Assembly: GCA_029260015.1 (NCBI GenBank)
Contig: JAJDEB010000007.1
Coordinates: 182,306-246,305, forward strand
Length of the DNA: 64,000 nt
Reading direction: 5' to 3'
From: Phycisphaerae bacterium
Lineage (GTDB): Bacteria > Planctomycetota > Phycisphaerae > UBA1845
The notes below the pieces were generated by a model that did no database searches, was not told the origin of the DNA, and saw only the letters and a list, made by a program, of their open reading frames with translations. Position 1 is the stretch's first letter; the number at the start of each line of letters is the position of its first letter. Below are positions 17,563-26,984 of this stretch, piece by piece. The translations under genes were made by a program, and so were the position numbers.

Positions 17563-18018
17563 ATGTTCGATTACGACTGGTTCCATGGTATCGCGTTTCA
17601 GCAGCAGCGAGAAGAAGCTCGATATCGATGCGCTGCGGCCCATTACCCGGACGTTGACCACGAGACATGCCTGGAAAACGAGGGTTTTCGCGAGTTCTTT
17701 GACACCGTCGAGACGCGTGAACTCATCTATCTGCGCGATGGTTTCAGCTATGAAATCAAGCAGCTCGCCCAGGTTCCGACCAAAGCCCACCTGACCTTTG
17801 AATGCGAACCGGTGGACGATCAATATCGCGTTGGGGCGTTCGTCGTCAGTGTACCCTTTGAAGAGATCGTGCGCGTCGAAGTGTTCGCCGTGCATCCATC
17901 TGAGAAACCCGAAGACAGTCCGCAGATTCAGGGCTTCCGCAGACGACCCGACCAACCGCAATCGGAAGAAGCCCATATTCCGGAAATTCAACCAACGCTG
18001 AACGAGTCGCAGGACTAA
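17563..18018 (+). CDS. Hypothetical protein, 151 residues
   Basis: No family recognised. The protein is acidic and soluble-looking, beginning MFDYDWFHGIAFQQQREEAR, with a Gln/Glu/Pro-rich tail. Hydrophobic strands such as YRVGAFVVSVPFEEIVRVEV suggest a compact beta-rich fold. The complementary strand also carries a 149-codon frame over the same bases; the plus frame is preferred because its amino acid composition is normal while the other is Phe/Leu/Arg-rich. Its stop codon overlaps the stop of the convergent DUF1611 gene by four bases. Confidence 0.55.
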   Translation: MFDYDWFHGIAFQQQREEARYRCAAAHYPDVDHETCLENEGFREFFDTVETRELIYLRDGFSYEIKQLAQVPTKAHLTFECEPVDDQYRVGAFVVSVPFEEIVRVEVFAVHPSEKPEDSPQIQGFRRRPDQPQSEEAHIPEIQPTLNESQD

Positions 18019-19043
18019 AGCGATAGGATCGTGTCGGCTAAGAGTTCCGGACCGGTGCGAATCGGATCCACCGCCGGCAAACCTGTTTGCTCTGAAATCC
18101 GCTTGACCGCCTCATCAGCCGCCGACGGTTCCATTCCGAAACAATTCACCGAAACGGCGATCACCTTGCATGGGTACAACGGGCGCATGATGGCTTCATG
18201 CAGCGCGATCAATTCGTTCAAATCGGCAACTGGGTATTCCGTCGCGCGCATGTTTTTGCGCGGTGGATGGTGGCACAGAATCATCGCATTGGGCATAGCC
18301 CCATGAATCAAGCCCAGCGTCACCGGTGAAAACGCCGGACTCAGCAGCGAGCCCTGCCCCTCAACCAAAACGTAGTCGGCAGCGCCCCGCTCCAGTACGC
18401 CCTGCTCGATATACCCAGTGAGAAAATCGGAGATGACCGCGTCGGCTGGCACCCCTGCGCCAGAGATCATGATTCCGGTCTGCCCGGTCGCGAGGAATTC
18501 GACGTTGACGTTTCGCTGTTTCAACACCCGGGTAATCTCCAGCGCCGTCACCCGTTTGCCCACATTGCAATCGCTCCCCACAGTGAGAATCCGCTTAGCC
18601 GAAGTGGACGCAGCTTTCCCGCTGCCGACGGGCGGGGTCGGACCGGGATTGCGCACGTCGAACAGCGTGCGACTGTGTTCCTTGGCAAGTTTGGCAAACC
18701 GCTCGTCGCTATTAAGCCTGGCGTGCATGCCGCTAACGATGTCCATTCCGGACTGCAGGCCCTCTTCTAGAAATGTGCGCCACACTTCCGGAAGTTGCCC
18801 ACCCGGTAGTGCCACACCCATCAGCAACTGGTTCGCGTCAAGCTTCTGCGCAGCGTCAACGGAATCAATGATCGGAATCCCCCGACCCGTTCCAACCAGA
18901 TCGACCAGGGATTCGCCGATGTGCTGGCGGTCCAGTACGGCGACGACCTCATCAGGACAGTACCGAATCAATCCGAGCGCCGTCTTCGCAGTAAACGTAT
19001 CGAGATACCCGTCAGTCAAAATGCAGATGCGTCTAGAATTCAA
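18015..19043 (-). CDS. DgcN-like DUF1611 protein (putative D-glutamate N-acetyltransferase)
   Basis: The 342-residue product is a DUF1611 protein. The C-terminal domain has a P-loop-like turn (TVGSDCNVGKRVTALEITRV), then EFLATGQTGIMISGAGVPAD and VLVEGQGSLLSPAFS; an N-terminal domain precedes it. A characterised DUF1611 member, DgcN, works in bacterial D-glutamate catabolism by N-acetylating D-glutamate. TTG at 19043 is chosen because AAGGATACGACG precedes it; longer versions would overlap the upstream gene. It lies 22 bases downstream of the NlpC/P60 gene, whose family releases D-Glu-containing peptides, supporting a role in muropeptide recycling (inference). Confidence 0.78.
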   Translation of the reverse strand: MNSRRICILTDGYLDTFTAKTALGLIRYCPDEVVAVLDRQHIGESLVDLVGTGRGIPIIDSVDAAQKLDANQLLMGVALPGGQLPEVWRTFLEEGLQSGMDIVSGMHARLNSDERFAKLAKEHSRTLFDVRNPGPTPPVGSGKAASTSAKRILTVGSDCNVGKRVTALEITRVLKQRNVNVEFLATGQTGIMISGAGVPADAVISDFLTGYIEQGVLERGAADYVLVEGQGSLLSPAFSPVTLGLIHGAMPNAMILCHHPPRKNMRATEYPVADLNELIALHEAIMRPLYPCKVIAVSVNCFGMEPSAADEAVKRISEQTGLPAVDPIRTGPELLADTILSL

Positions 19044-19065
19044 CGTCGTATCCTTAAGAAACAAA

Positions 19066-20901
19066 TTACGGTCGCTTGGCCACAAAGAAATCACGATGGA
19101 GCCGCGAGTCAAAAAGTCGATCGCCTTCTGTGAGGCTACCGATCTGAACACCGGGAGGGGCGGCGTGCAGCACATGGTGGTCGCTGATCGCGATGCCGGT
19201 GTGGTAAATCTTTCCGCTGCTGTCCATGAAAAATATCTGGTCGCCCGGTTCGATGCCGGTTCGATCCCACGAGGTGGCGGTCAAGTCACCGGCGATCGCC
19301 TGCTGCCAAGCGTCGCGCGCTATCGGCAGATTGACTCGCTCGCACACGTTGGTCATCAAACCGCTGCAATCAAGTCCGAGTGGCGACTTCCCACCGAATA
19401 GGTACGGCGTTTGCAGCAGGTCGAGCGCAGCACGGACGCGATCAGCGCCGCGATCGTTTTGAACGGGCTCAGTGCGAATCGATGATGCAGCCACCGGGAA
19501 CAACTTTCCCGTCGGCAGCACGACTTGCAGACGTCCTTCACTGTTGCCAGCCAGCGCAAGCGTTGCCCCACGCGGTATCCGTATTGACTCGAATTCAATA
19601 TCGGTCACGACAGCCCCGCGCGGATGCGAACGATAGTGATGAAATTCCTTCGCATTCATCATTCGCGCCGACGACTTGGGCACCCATCCCCAATATCCAT
19701 CGGTCGCCTGCACCAGGAGGAATTCGCCCTCCCGGTCGAGAACATGGAGCGGCTCGCCATAAAGCAATTGTGTTTGCAGCGCCCGCGAGGTCATTCCGTC
19801 GGCGCTTCCGGGACGATTGTACGAACGCACCATGCCAGCCGTGCAGGCTCCGTAAGCCTTTCCGTCCAGTTTCCTGAAATCCGGAAGCGGCCGTACGTTG
19901 TTCTGTATCCGCTCGATACCGACTTCGTTTAGGGCAAACATCAAGCCGTTGGCCACCTTTTCAACATTGGTGGAACCGACCAGTCGAAACCCATGTTCGT
20001 TTTGCTGCGCCGAAACGTTGAAGTAGCACAGGTTGGTATTCTTTATGGCGACGCGCTTGTACATGTCGACAAACCAATCGACCTTGTCGGCTGGTAGTTT
20101 GCCATCGGGCCAGATACGTCGCGCTGCACTTCGAGCGCGCGACGCGCCGACGCGATCATAACCGTCCGGAAGCGAATCGGTCTTGGTTTCAGACGGTTCA
20201 ACAACATCCGCAAACGATCGAATCAACGCTTCGCACATTTGCTGCGCTGCTTTTCGACAGACGGTGCGGTCGCGCTGTTCGCGACGATTGCCTCGTTCCG
20301 GACATGGCAGAACGATCTTGCAAACAGACGGCGTCATCGCTGCAAATTGACAAGTCATCCCCGGGCCTTTGGTCAACTCGGCGCGAAGGGATTCGGATTG
20401 TTCGACGCCCGCCTCGCCTGCCGCCGAAGCATCGAGCAGCGATTGCTTCAATGCGTTTTGACTTTCCTGAGAAGCCGCCGACGCGAATCGGTAAACGGCT
20501 TGCTTGGCCGTTCGATCGAACTGAATCGCGATGTATGCCGTCCGCTTCGGATCGCGGGCGAATTCAAGGGGTGTCACCGATCCGCTTTGGTCGAGGTCGG
20601 CAGGCCCATCGCCGAGTCGTCCCACAATCGCATTACCACCGGCTTTTCTGACGAAGTGCCAGAGATACGATGCCGTCAAGACGTTGTTGTCTTCGCAAGT
20701 GCGTTCGGGCGAGGTGGCAGCGCTTCCACCGACTGGATCAATCACCACAGTGACGCCCTTGAGCGTTCCCACAGGTGGTTTCCAAAACGGTTCAAACGAC
20801 TCTATCGTTTTGGCCACCGTTGCATCCTTCGATGTGGCTTTCGTTGTGTCGTGTCCGATTGTCAATGTCAGTGCCATCGCCATAGAAATCACATGAATCA
20901 T
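19066..20901 (-). CDS. Secreted NlpC/P60 cysteine peptidase with amidase-like N-domain
   Basis: From ATG 20901 (GGAGCAGAAT upstream) the protein is 611 residues. A hydrophobic N-terminus (ISMAMALTLTIG) acts as signal. Residues about 45-230 resemble the N-acetylmuramoyl-alanine amidase fold (VTVVIDPVGGS at the position of the usual DPGHGG, NNVLTASYLWHFVRKAGG), but the zinc His is missing, so this part looks inactive. SH3-like segments follow (YGEPLHVLDREGEFLLVQ, YWGWVPKSSA), then the NlpC/P60 domain with Cys512 in GLDCSGLM, His567 in YHTGIAIS and His579. P60 enzymes cut gamma-D-Glu-diamino acid bonds in peptidoglycan peptides. The DUF1611 gene follows at 22 bases. Confidence 0.85.
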   Translation of the reverse strand: MIHVISMAMALTLTIGHDTTKATSKDATVAKTIESFEPFWKPPVGTLKGVTVVIDPVGGSAATSPERTCEDNNVLTASYLWHFVRKAGGNAIVGRLGDGPADLDQSGSVTPLEFARDPKRTAYIAIQFDRTAKQAVYRFASAASQESQNALKQSLLDASAAGEAGVEQSESLRAELTKGPGMTCQFAAMTPSVCKIVLPCPERGNRREQRDRTVCRKAAQQMCEALIRSFADVVEPSETKTDSLPDGYDRVGASRARSAARRIWPDGKLPADKVDWFVDMYKRVAIKNTNLCYFNVSAQQNEHGFRLVGSTNVEKVANGLMFALNEVGIERIQNNVRPLPDFRKLDGKAYGACTAGMVRSYNRPGSADGMTSRALQTQLLYGEPLHVLDREGEFLLVQATDGYWGWVPKSSARMMNAKEFHHYRSHPRGAVVTDIEFESIRIPRGATLALAGNSEGRLQVVLPTGKLFPVAASSIRTEPVQNDRGADRVRAALDLLQTPYLFGGKSPLGLDCSGLMTNVCERVNLPIARDAWQQAIAGDLTATSWDRTGIEPGDQIFFMDSSGKIYHTGIAISDHHVLHAAPPGVQIGSLTEGDRLFDSRLHRDFFVAKRP

Positions 20902-21027
20902 ATTCTGCTCCAACCCTTTTTCGACATCTTCTGGCCTTGGGGGTACTCTACCCGCTGGCGGCTGTGAAACAATCCTCAAACGCGTAGCATACCAACCGCG
21001 AGACCCGTTTTGAAAGTGACGCGTAGC

Positions 21028-21813
21028 ATGAACAGAAACCGCAATATGCAAGGACGCCCCGCATTAGCCGCCGCCCTGGCAACACTGATCGGTGCCCTTG
21101 CCGTCGGCTGTTCTGACTCGAAGAATTTCTGGAGCGATCCATCCATGCCCGACAGCGCCGAAGCGACGTTCAAATCGCACACGTTTACACCCGAAGGCAG
21201 CAGCGAAACGTTCCCATATGCGGTGTTCGTCCCCGACGACTATTCAAGCGACTCGACCTATCCTGCGATTCTGTTCCTTCACGGCCTGGGCGAGCGCGGC
21301 AGCGACGGGGTCAGGCATACTACGGTCGGATTGGGCAAGGCCATCCGCGAAAATCCCAAACGCTTTCCTTGCGTCGTGATCATGCCGCAATGCCCTGACG
21401 ATCGTCGCTGGACCGGCATGATGGAATCGGTGGTGATGGGGATGCTCGATGAGGCGATGGGCGAATACAACATCGATCCCGACCGGGTTATCTTGACGGG
21501 ACTTTCGATGGGCGGGTTCGGAACCTGGACGGTGGGCCGTACGTACACCGACCGATTCGCGGCGTTGGCACCGGTCTGCGGTGGTGGTGAACCGTTCGAT
21601 GTGGGGTCGTTGACGCAGATTCCGATTTGGTGCTTTCACGGTGACGCTGACAACGTCGTTTCGCCCGATCGATCGCGCGAGATGGTGCAAGCCGTCCAAG
21701 CCGCCGGCGGAGACATCAAGTACACCGAGTACCCCGGGGTCAATCACAACTCGTGGGACCCGACATACGGCGACCCCAAAGTCATCGCGTGGATGCTTGA
21801 GCAGCACCGCTAG
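21028..21813 (+). CDS. Alpha/beta-hydrolase esterase lipoprotein
   Basis: The 261-residue product has a lipoprotein signal ending GALAVGCSDS and an alpha/beta-hydrolase fold of the phospholipase/carboxylesterase or feruloyl-esterase-like type: ILFLHGLGERGSDG (oxyanion loop), GLSMGGFGTW (nucleophile Ser), HGDADNVVSPD (Asp) and GVNHNSWDP (His). Relatives act on esters in polysaccharides; the substrate is not visible here. ATG 21028 is taken as start; TTG 21010 and ATG 21046 are possible. The gene is divergent from the P60 gene and convergent with the NamZ gene, with repeat C2 between. Confidence 0.83.
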   Translation: MNRNRNMQGRPALAAALATLIGALAVGCSDSKNFWSDPSMPDSAEATFKSHTFTPEGSSETFPYAVFVPDDYSSDSTYPAILFLHGLGERGSDGVRHTTVGLGKAIRENPKRFPCVVIMPQCPDDRRWTGMMESVVMGMLDEAMGEYNIDPDRVILTGLSMGGFGTWTVGRTYTDRFAALAPVCGGGEPFDVGSLTQIPIWCFHGDADNVVSPDRSREMVQAVQAAGGDIKYTEYPGVNHNSWDPTYGDPKVIAWMLEQHR

Positions 21814-21960
21814 TGTGAGCCCACGCGTCATCTAGCGGGCTATGTTCCACTGTCATTCCCTGCGATCCCCCGTCATTCCCGCGAAAGCGGGAATCCAAAC
21901 CCAGCGCGTTACGCGTCGCTCGTTCTGGACTCCCGCTTTCGCGGGAGTGACGAGCCACTG
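21814..21960. repeat. Repeat C2 (ATTCCCGCG family, full form)
   Basis: The element starts right after the esterase stop (GTGAGCCCACGCGTCATCTA) and ends CGGGAGTGACGAGCCACTGG, eleven bases before the NamZ stop. It contains two nested palindromes, ATTCCCGCGAAAGCGGGAAT and ACTCCCGCTTTCGCGGGAGT, separated by the segment ending CGTCGCTCGTTCTGG. The same architecture occurs at 28150-28277. Confidence 0.9.
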
Positions 21961-21970
21961 GCAATCAGGT

Positions 21971-23224
21971 CTATTTGTAAAGCAGATACTTCGCGCGGGC
22001 TTTGCGGAAGTCCTCGACGCCTTCGTTCCATTTGGCGAGGATTTCTTCGATGGGCTTGCTGGCTTCAAAGAGATCGCGGATTTCATCGGTGCCGCACGCC
22101 TTGTCGAACGATCGCTTCCGCTTGCTGTCGAACAGTTTGTAATCGGTAAACGATTTGCGGACGACATCCATGACGTGAAACTGAATCGCTGTCAGATGCG
22201 CCTTACCGGGATCGGTCAGGTGCACCTGTGCCCCACCGCAAACTCTACCTTTGTTTGGGCCATAATACGGTTTGAAATATATCGGTCGAAACCGCACGCC
22301 GGGAAGCTTGCGATCATCGAGTTGAGCGGCGAACGTCGCTGCGCTGACATCGGGCAAACCGACCAGTTCAAATGGTAGCGGATAACCAACTCCTTCGCTG
22401 ACAACATGTAACTCACCCATGATCCCCGTGGCTGCATAAAATAGCGACGATTCGGGCCTGGGAATATGCGGTGACGTCGGAACCCAAACCAAACCACAAT
22501 CGTCAAAATCCATCGACCGCTTCCAACCCTTCATCGGAACAACAGTCAGGTCGCACTTGGCTCCATCTTCAAGCCAACCCTCCTCGTTAATCATCTGCGC
22601 CAACTCACCGACCGTCATCCCATGCAAATACGGGATCGGCAGAAACCCGATAAACGATCGAAATTCCATATCTAGCGGTTTGCCTTCAATGCGGTCACCG
22701 CCGAGCGGGTTGGGCCGATCGAGTACCACGAACGCCAGCTTGTGTTCCGCAGCCGCCTCCATCGCGACCGTCATCGTGCTGATAAACGTGTACGAACGCG
22801 AGCCGATGTCCTGTATGTCGAATACGAGCGTGTCGATGCCTTCGAGCATTTCGTCGGTCGGCTTGCGGGTGGCGCCGTATAGTGAATAAACCGGTAGCTT
22901 TGTGTCCGGGTCAATCCCACTCTCGACTTTATCGCCTGCATACGCATCTCCGCGTACGCCGTGTTCCGGTCCGTAAAGCGAAATCAGCTTGACGCTTTTG
23001 GCCGCGTGCAGCAGATCGACGGTCGATCTGAGATCACCGCTGACTCCGGTCGGATTGGTGATCAGACCCACTCGCTTGCCGTCGAGCGCTTTAAAACCTT
23101 GCTCGCGAAGCACATCGATGCCGACCTGGACAGCCGGTTCGCCAGCTACAGCTGCATGACTGGCCATCATTGCAGCACTGACCGCTAATATGGTTGAGAG
23201 GGCAATGCCCGTTCGTTTATTCAT
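21971..23224 (-). CDS. NamZ-type exo-beta-N-acetylmuramidase (DUF1343)
   Basis: The 417-residue protein has a cleavable signal (ILAVSAAMMASHAAVAG) and is a DUF1343 protein: GKRVGLITNPTGVSGD, SLYGPEHGVRGDAYAGDKV, DIQDIGSRSYTFISTM, LDRPNPLGGDRIEG, WVPTSPHIPRPESSLFYAAT and FVVSEGVG-like VVSEGVGYPLPFEL. The characterised member NamZ removes terminal MurNAc from peptidoglycan fragments (glycoside hydrolase family 171). The start codon overlaps the stop of the upstream MscS gene by ATGA, implying translational coupling. With the P60 peptidase and DUF1611 protein nearby it points to cell-wall recycling. Confidence 0.9.
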   Translation of the reverse strand: MNKRTGIALSTILAVSAAMMASHAAVAGEPAVQVGIDVLREQGFKALDGKRVGLITNPTGVSGDLRSTVDLLHAAKSVKLISLYGPEHGVRGDAYAGDKVESGIDPDTKLPVYSLYGATRKPTDEMLEGIDTLVFDIQDIGSRSYTFISTMTVAMEAAAEHKLAFVVLDRPNPLGGDRIEGKPLDMEFRSFIGFLPIPYLHGMTVGELAQMINEEGWLEDGAKCDLTVVPMKGWKRSMDFDDCGLVWVPTSPHIPRPESSLFYAATGIMGELHVVSEGVGYPLPFELVGLPDVSAATFAAQLDDRKLPGVRFRPIYFKPYYGPNKGRVCGGAQVHLTDPGKAHLTAIQFHVMDVVRKSFTDYKLFDSKRKRSFDKACGTDEIRDLFEASKPIEEILAKWNEGVEDFRKARAKYLLYK

Positions 23225-26200
23225 GGTTGTTGGATTCTCTCCAATTCGCTTTCTAATGGTTGCTGCGGTTCATCGGGTGCCTGTTGATCGGGTGCATGGG
23301 GCTGAGCCAACCGACCGCTTTGCTGGATGGCCACCTTAGAATCTGGAAGAAAAGACAACGTGCGCTGCGGGAACGGAATCTCGATGCCCTCTTCTCTGAA
23401 GCGTCGATCAATTTCATAGCGCATGTCGATCATGCCCTTCCAACGTTCTCCCGGACTGAGAAACCACATCGCTGCAACAAAATCGAGACTGCTATCACCG
23501 AAGTTCACAAACCACACCTGCGGTTCCGGATCTGCAACCACGGAGGGTTCAGCTTGGGCGATTTCCAGAAGCATATCACGAACCCGCGCCACGTCCGTGC
23601 CATAGGCCACCCCAACTGAAATCTTTCCGCGGATCTTTGTATCGTTGTTCAGCGTCCAGTTCGTCACACTGCTGGTGATGAACTCGGAATTCGGTACGAT
23701 GCGGTCGATGTTGTCGAATGACTTAATCTGCGTCGAACGCATACTGATCCGCACGACCTCGCCCAGTTCGCCGCTGACTTCGACGATGTCGCCAACTTTA
23801 ACGTGACGCTCCGCAAATAGCAGCAATCCGCTCATGAAGTTGACGAGCAGCGGTTGTAGTCCGAGTCCCAACCCAAGTCCCAAACCACCAAACAGAACAG
23901 CCAGCGCCCCCAGGTTGATGTGTACCAATCGAAGGGAAATATAAAGCCCCAAAACGATCAGCATGTAGTGCAGCAGTGCATTGATGGTGGCTTGGGCACC
24001 GCGGTTGATTCCCGCATAGGTCGGATAGATCTTCGCGTTGAGCGTTGCGCGGACGGCTTTGGATATCTTCATGACCGCAAACAACGCCACGATCGCGGCA
24101 ATCACGCGCCAAACCGTCACTGCATGCTCTTCAATGCCAGCAAGTTTGTAGGTCAACACCGCACGCGCCGAAAGTCGCGTCATCCCCCACGCCGCACAAA
24201 TCCATACGGTCGCACCGACCCACACCAGCCATTGCACCACGCTGGTGATTCCGCCGACCACCAATCCCAACTCACGGGACTCGACCCCCCCGAGCAATTC
24301 ATCTAACTCCTGGTCTGCATCACGTTCATCGTCGTCGCCCTCTTCGATCGCCTTTTTCGGAATTGCACGCCTGCGCAGGTCGCCCAGAACATCCCCCAGC
24401 AACGCAGCAAGGGCGATTGCTGCAACGGTGTGGACAACGTTTCTGGCCAGATAGTCAACGAATGCACCATAGCCAACAACTTCGGCGGCGAGCAGCGCCA
24501 ACAAGACAAGTACGAGAATGGGATAGACCTGCACGATCACACCGAAAACGACCGGACGACGCTGGGCAAACTTGCGTCCCATCACCCGCACGACCGAATT
24601 GCGATCTCGCAGGAACAAGATGGAAACAATCAATGCAAGCGTGCAATAAGCTGCCCAGATTCCGTCATGCAATACCGGGGCAACTTCCAGCGATTCCAAC
24701 AAGAGAACCGGAACACCGAGCAGCAGCGCCAACCACCAGAAAAATCCGCACCAACGGCGATAGTATTGAGCGACGTTGTTGGAACAAGGGATGATACGAA
24801 AGCGCGGTTTGCCCGAGCGAAACAGATGCACAAGGGCTGCCCGCGTAATGACCGCGGCCACCACAATCACGCAGAGCCGCATGACGAACGCTGCCATCGG
24901 ATCGCCTCTGAATCGCGATTGGAAAATCCAACCGGCAAGAATCGCCAAAGGCAAAACAATGACTGTGCAGTAGGCAGTAATGTTGGCAATTTGAATACGA
25001 AAACGGCTCGTCATGCCGACTTCGGTGATACTGCCCGCCTGCAGCGCGGCGGTTACTGATTCTTCAGTCTTAGCCGCTAACTTGTTTGCCCGTGACCTGA
25101 CGTAAATCCCCAGGAGAATTCCCAAGACGATCACGATTCCGCCGACACGATATGCCGATGAACCCAATCCGCTGGCCTTTAACTTCAAATTTGCCAAGGC
25201 GTTTTTGATTGTGGCTAAACTCTGACCTGACTGCACCTCGTCGTAAGCGTCTTTGATTTTCCCGCCAATGTGTTGGCTTCTGGCAAGCGTGTACGACCAA
25301 TACAGACCCTGTCGAAACCGCGCTAGATCTTCAAGAAACGTCGTCAACTCCTTGACCGATTCCTCAAGACGATTGACCGTTCCCCGCGCCGCTGAAACGG
25401 TTTCGCTGATCGTTTCATCCAATGCCGGACGAAACTTTGACGCAAGCTCTGCCGACCTGGCGGCGAACAATTCCTGCTCAGAAAGTTCTGAAATCTTTGA
25501 TGTCGCTTCTTTCAACTGCGTTTGTGCAGAGGCCATCTCTTCGGCTGCGTCGTCTTGAGCGATGAGCAATTCATCGAGTTCAAGGCGAGCCAGATCGAGT
25601 TCAGCGTTGAGCAAAGCGAGTTGAATCGCATGGTCTTCGGACAGGTCGATCAGTCTTCGGTATCCAGACGTTTTTTCCGCCCCACCCATGCGAGACAGTC
25701 GATCTTGCAAACGGGTGAACTTTGCTCGAATCTGCTTCATGTCGCGCGATAGATCGTTCTTGTCGCTTTCGCGATATCGATTGCGAATGCTGTCGCGATG
25801 GCTTAGAAATTCCTTCTGGGTCGTGGCGATCAGATTGCGGTAATTCCAATATGCTTTTTGCGCCGGCGTTTCCGCGTTCTTTAGCTCTAATTCTATGGTT
25901 TCTGACTCACCGACCGATGCCCGGGTTTCCAGGCGGGTGCGATAATCGCCGAGGGCTTTGACATAGGCCTTTAATTCCGGAAGCACCTGATCGGTCGCCG
26001 ACATCTCCAAGTTCAAGTTGATCTTCTGGGCGGCGAGTTGTTCGATGCGAAGGTCTGCAAGGAATACTTTCCAAACGTTGCGTACGAGGTTGATCTGATG
26101 AATCTCGCGTACCGTCGCGGCGTCGATTCCGTCCTGCGATTCGTTGGGAAGTTTCTTGATTTTGGTGTCCAACTCGAAACGGGCATCTGCAGCCGCTTTG

Positions 26201-26811
26201 GTTGCATCTGATTCGCGCTGCGTAAATTCGCCGATGGTGTTGGTCCGATTGGTTTGCTGCTTGTTGGTTGTGTCGGTCAGGGCGTTGACCTTTTTGTACT
26301 CAGCCGCGATATCAGTTCGCCGCTTTTCCAATTCGGCTTGCTCAAGCGCACCAGGTTTCTCTTTCATCCAACTTTGAAGCTGCGCGGTGCGATTGCGGTA
26401 TTCGTCTACTTCTGTGCTTCGCTGAGCGATTTGTTCATCGGACCCAAGACTCATGGATTTCTTGAGCATCTCCTCGTATACGCTTAGTTGCTCAAGGCAG
26501 GTATTTAATACCTCGCGAGCGGTGGATGCAGCCGCTTGTTTCTGTTGTGTTGCAGGTGTGGCTTCTGGTCCAACTTCTTCGGGCGGCAGTTCATCCAGGG
26601 TCTTTTGAATCGCCGCGCGAACGCTCTCAAACTCTTCGGGCGTTTTTGGGACCGGTTGAGGGGTGATGGCCGCCGCGGCCTTTTCAGGTGGTGACGTGGG
26701 TTGTTGAGCCTTGGATACGATTGCGAAGGCCAGAACTGCTGACAGAAAAACAACGAACGCGCGCATCGAAATAAGACGGGTTGAACTCAGACTGAGGCGT
26801 TTGGATTGCAT
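23221..26811 (-). CDS. Very large MscS/MscK-type mechanosensitive channel
   Basis: At 1196 residues this is a MscK-size channel. It has an N-terminal signal (VVFLSAVLAFAIVSKAQ), a long periplasmic helical and coiled-coil region (about 70-560, rich in Gln, Glu, Lys, Leu), roughly ten membrane helices (about 575-950), the pore-lining Gly-rich helix LFGGLGLGLGLGLQPLLVNF and the MscS beta domain (HVKVGDIVEVSGELGEVV, RIVPNSEFITSSVTNWT). Such channels open on membrane tension to release solutes. ATG 26811 is chosen; TTG 26832 is the longer alternative. The stop overlaps the NamZ start, so channel and cell-wall hydrolase are co-expressed. Confidence 0.9.
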   Translation of the reverse strand: MQSKRLSLSSTRLISMRAFVVFLSAVLAFAIVSKAQQPTSPPEKAAAAITPQPVPKTPEEFESVRAAIQKTLDELPPEEVGPEATPATQQKQAAASTAREVLNTCLEQLSVYEEMLKKSMSLGSDEQIAQRSTEVDEYRNRTAQLQSWMKEKPGALEQAELEKRRTDIAAEYKKVNALTDTTNKQQTNRTNTIGEFTQRESDATKAAADARFELDTKIKKLPNESQDGIDAATVREIHQINLVRNVWKVFLADLRIEQLAAQKINLNLEMSATDQVLPELKAYVKALGDYRTRLETRASVGESETIELELKNAETPAQKAYWNYRNLIATTQKEFLSHRDSIRNRYRESDKNDLSRDMKQIRAKFTRLQDRLSRMGGAEKTSGYRRLIDLSEDHAIQLALLNAELDLARLELDELLIAQDDAAEEMASAQTQLKEATSKISELSEQELFAARSAELASKFRPALDETISETVSAARGTVNRLEESVKELTTFLEDLARFRQGLYWSYTLARSQHIGGKIKDAYDEVQSGQSLATIKNALANLKLKASGLGSSAYRVGGIVIVLGILLGIYVRSRANKLAAKTEESVTAALQAGSITEVGMTSRFRIQIANITAYCTVIVLPLAILAGWIFQSRFRGDPMAAFVMRLCVIVVAAVITRAALVHLFRSGKPRFRIIPCSNNVAQYYRRWCGFFWWLALLLGVPVLLLESLEVAPVLHDGIWAAYCTLALIVSILFLRDRNSVVRVMGRKFAQRRPVVFGVIVQVYPILVLVLLALLAAEVVGYGAFVDYLARNVVHTVAAIALAALLGDVLGDLRRRAIPKKAIEEGDDDERDADQELDELLGGVESRELGLVVGGITSVVQWLVWVGATVWICAAWGMTRLSARAVLTYKLAGIEEHAVTVWRVIAAIVALFAVMKISKAVRATLNAKIYPTYAGINRGAQATINALLHYMLIVLGLYISLRLVHINLGALAVLFGGLGLGLGLGLQPLLVNFMSGLLLFAERHVKVGDIVEVSGELGEVVRISMRSTQIKSFDNIDRIVPNSEFITSSVTNWTLNNDTKIRGKISVGVAYGTDVARVRDMLLEIAQAEPSVVADPEPQVWFVNFGDSSLDFVAAMWFLSPGERWKGMIDMRYEIDRRFREEGIEIPFPQRTLSFLPDSKVAIQQSGRLAQPHAPDQQAPDEPQQPLESELERIQQP

Positions 26812-26885
26812 GATACTGGCGATTGTAGACAACCCCCACGGGCAGACAACCGCGAATGTGCCAGAGTTGCAAAATGTAACAGACT

Positions 26886-26984
26886 CGGGATATCAGGGTC
26901 GGGATATCAGGGTCGGCTGCTAGCTAGGCGTTATGGGCAGTATCACCAGAGGCCGGTCATCAAACGACCCGGTCGTCAAACGAC
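26886..26984. repeat. Two short tandem duplications upstream of the SDR stop
   Basis: A 14-base unit CGGGATATCAGGGT is repeated head to tail at 26886-26899 and 26900-26913. A second pair, CGGTCATCAAACGAC and CGGTCGTCAAACGAC, occupies 26954-26984 and reaches the stop codon of the SDR gene. Both look like recent replication-slippage events. Confidence 0.7.

Noticed and set aside
17542..17991. 149-codon minus-strand frame opposite the 151-residue hypothetical
   Set aside because: Plus-strand frame has more normal composition; however, neither has a recognised family, so this is a preference, not proof.
19254..20651. Several plus-strand frames in the P60 gene
   Set aside because: Antisense to a gene with clear signal peptide and catalytic motifs.
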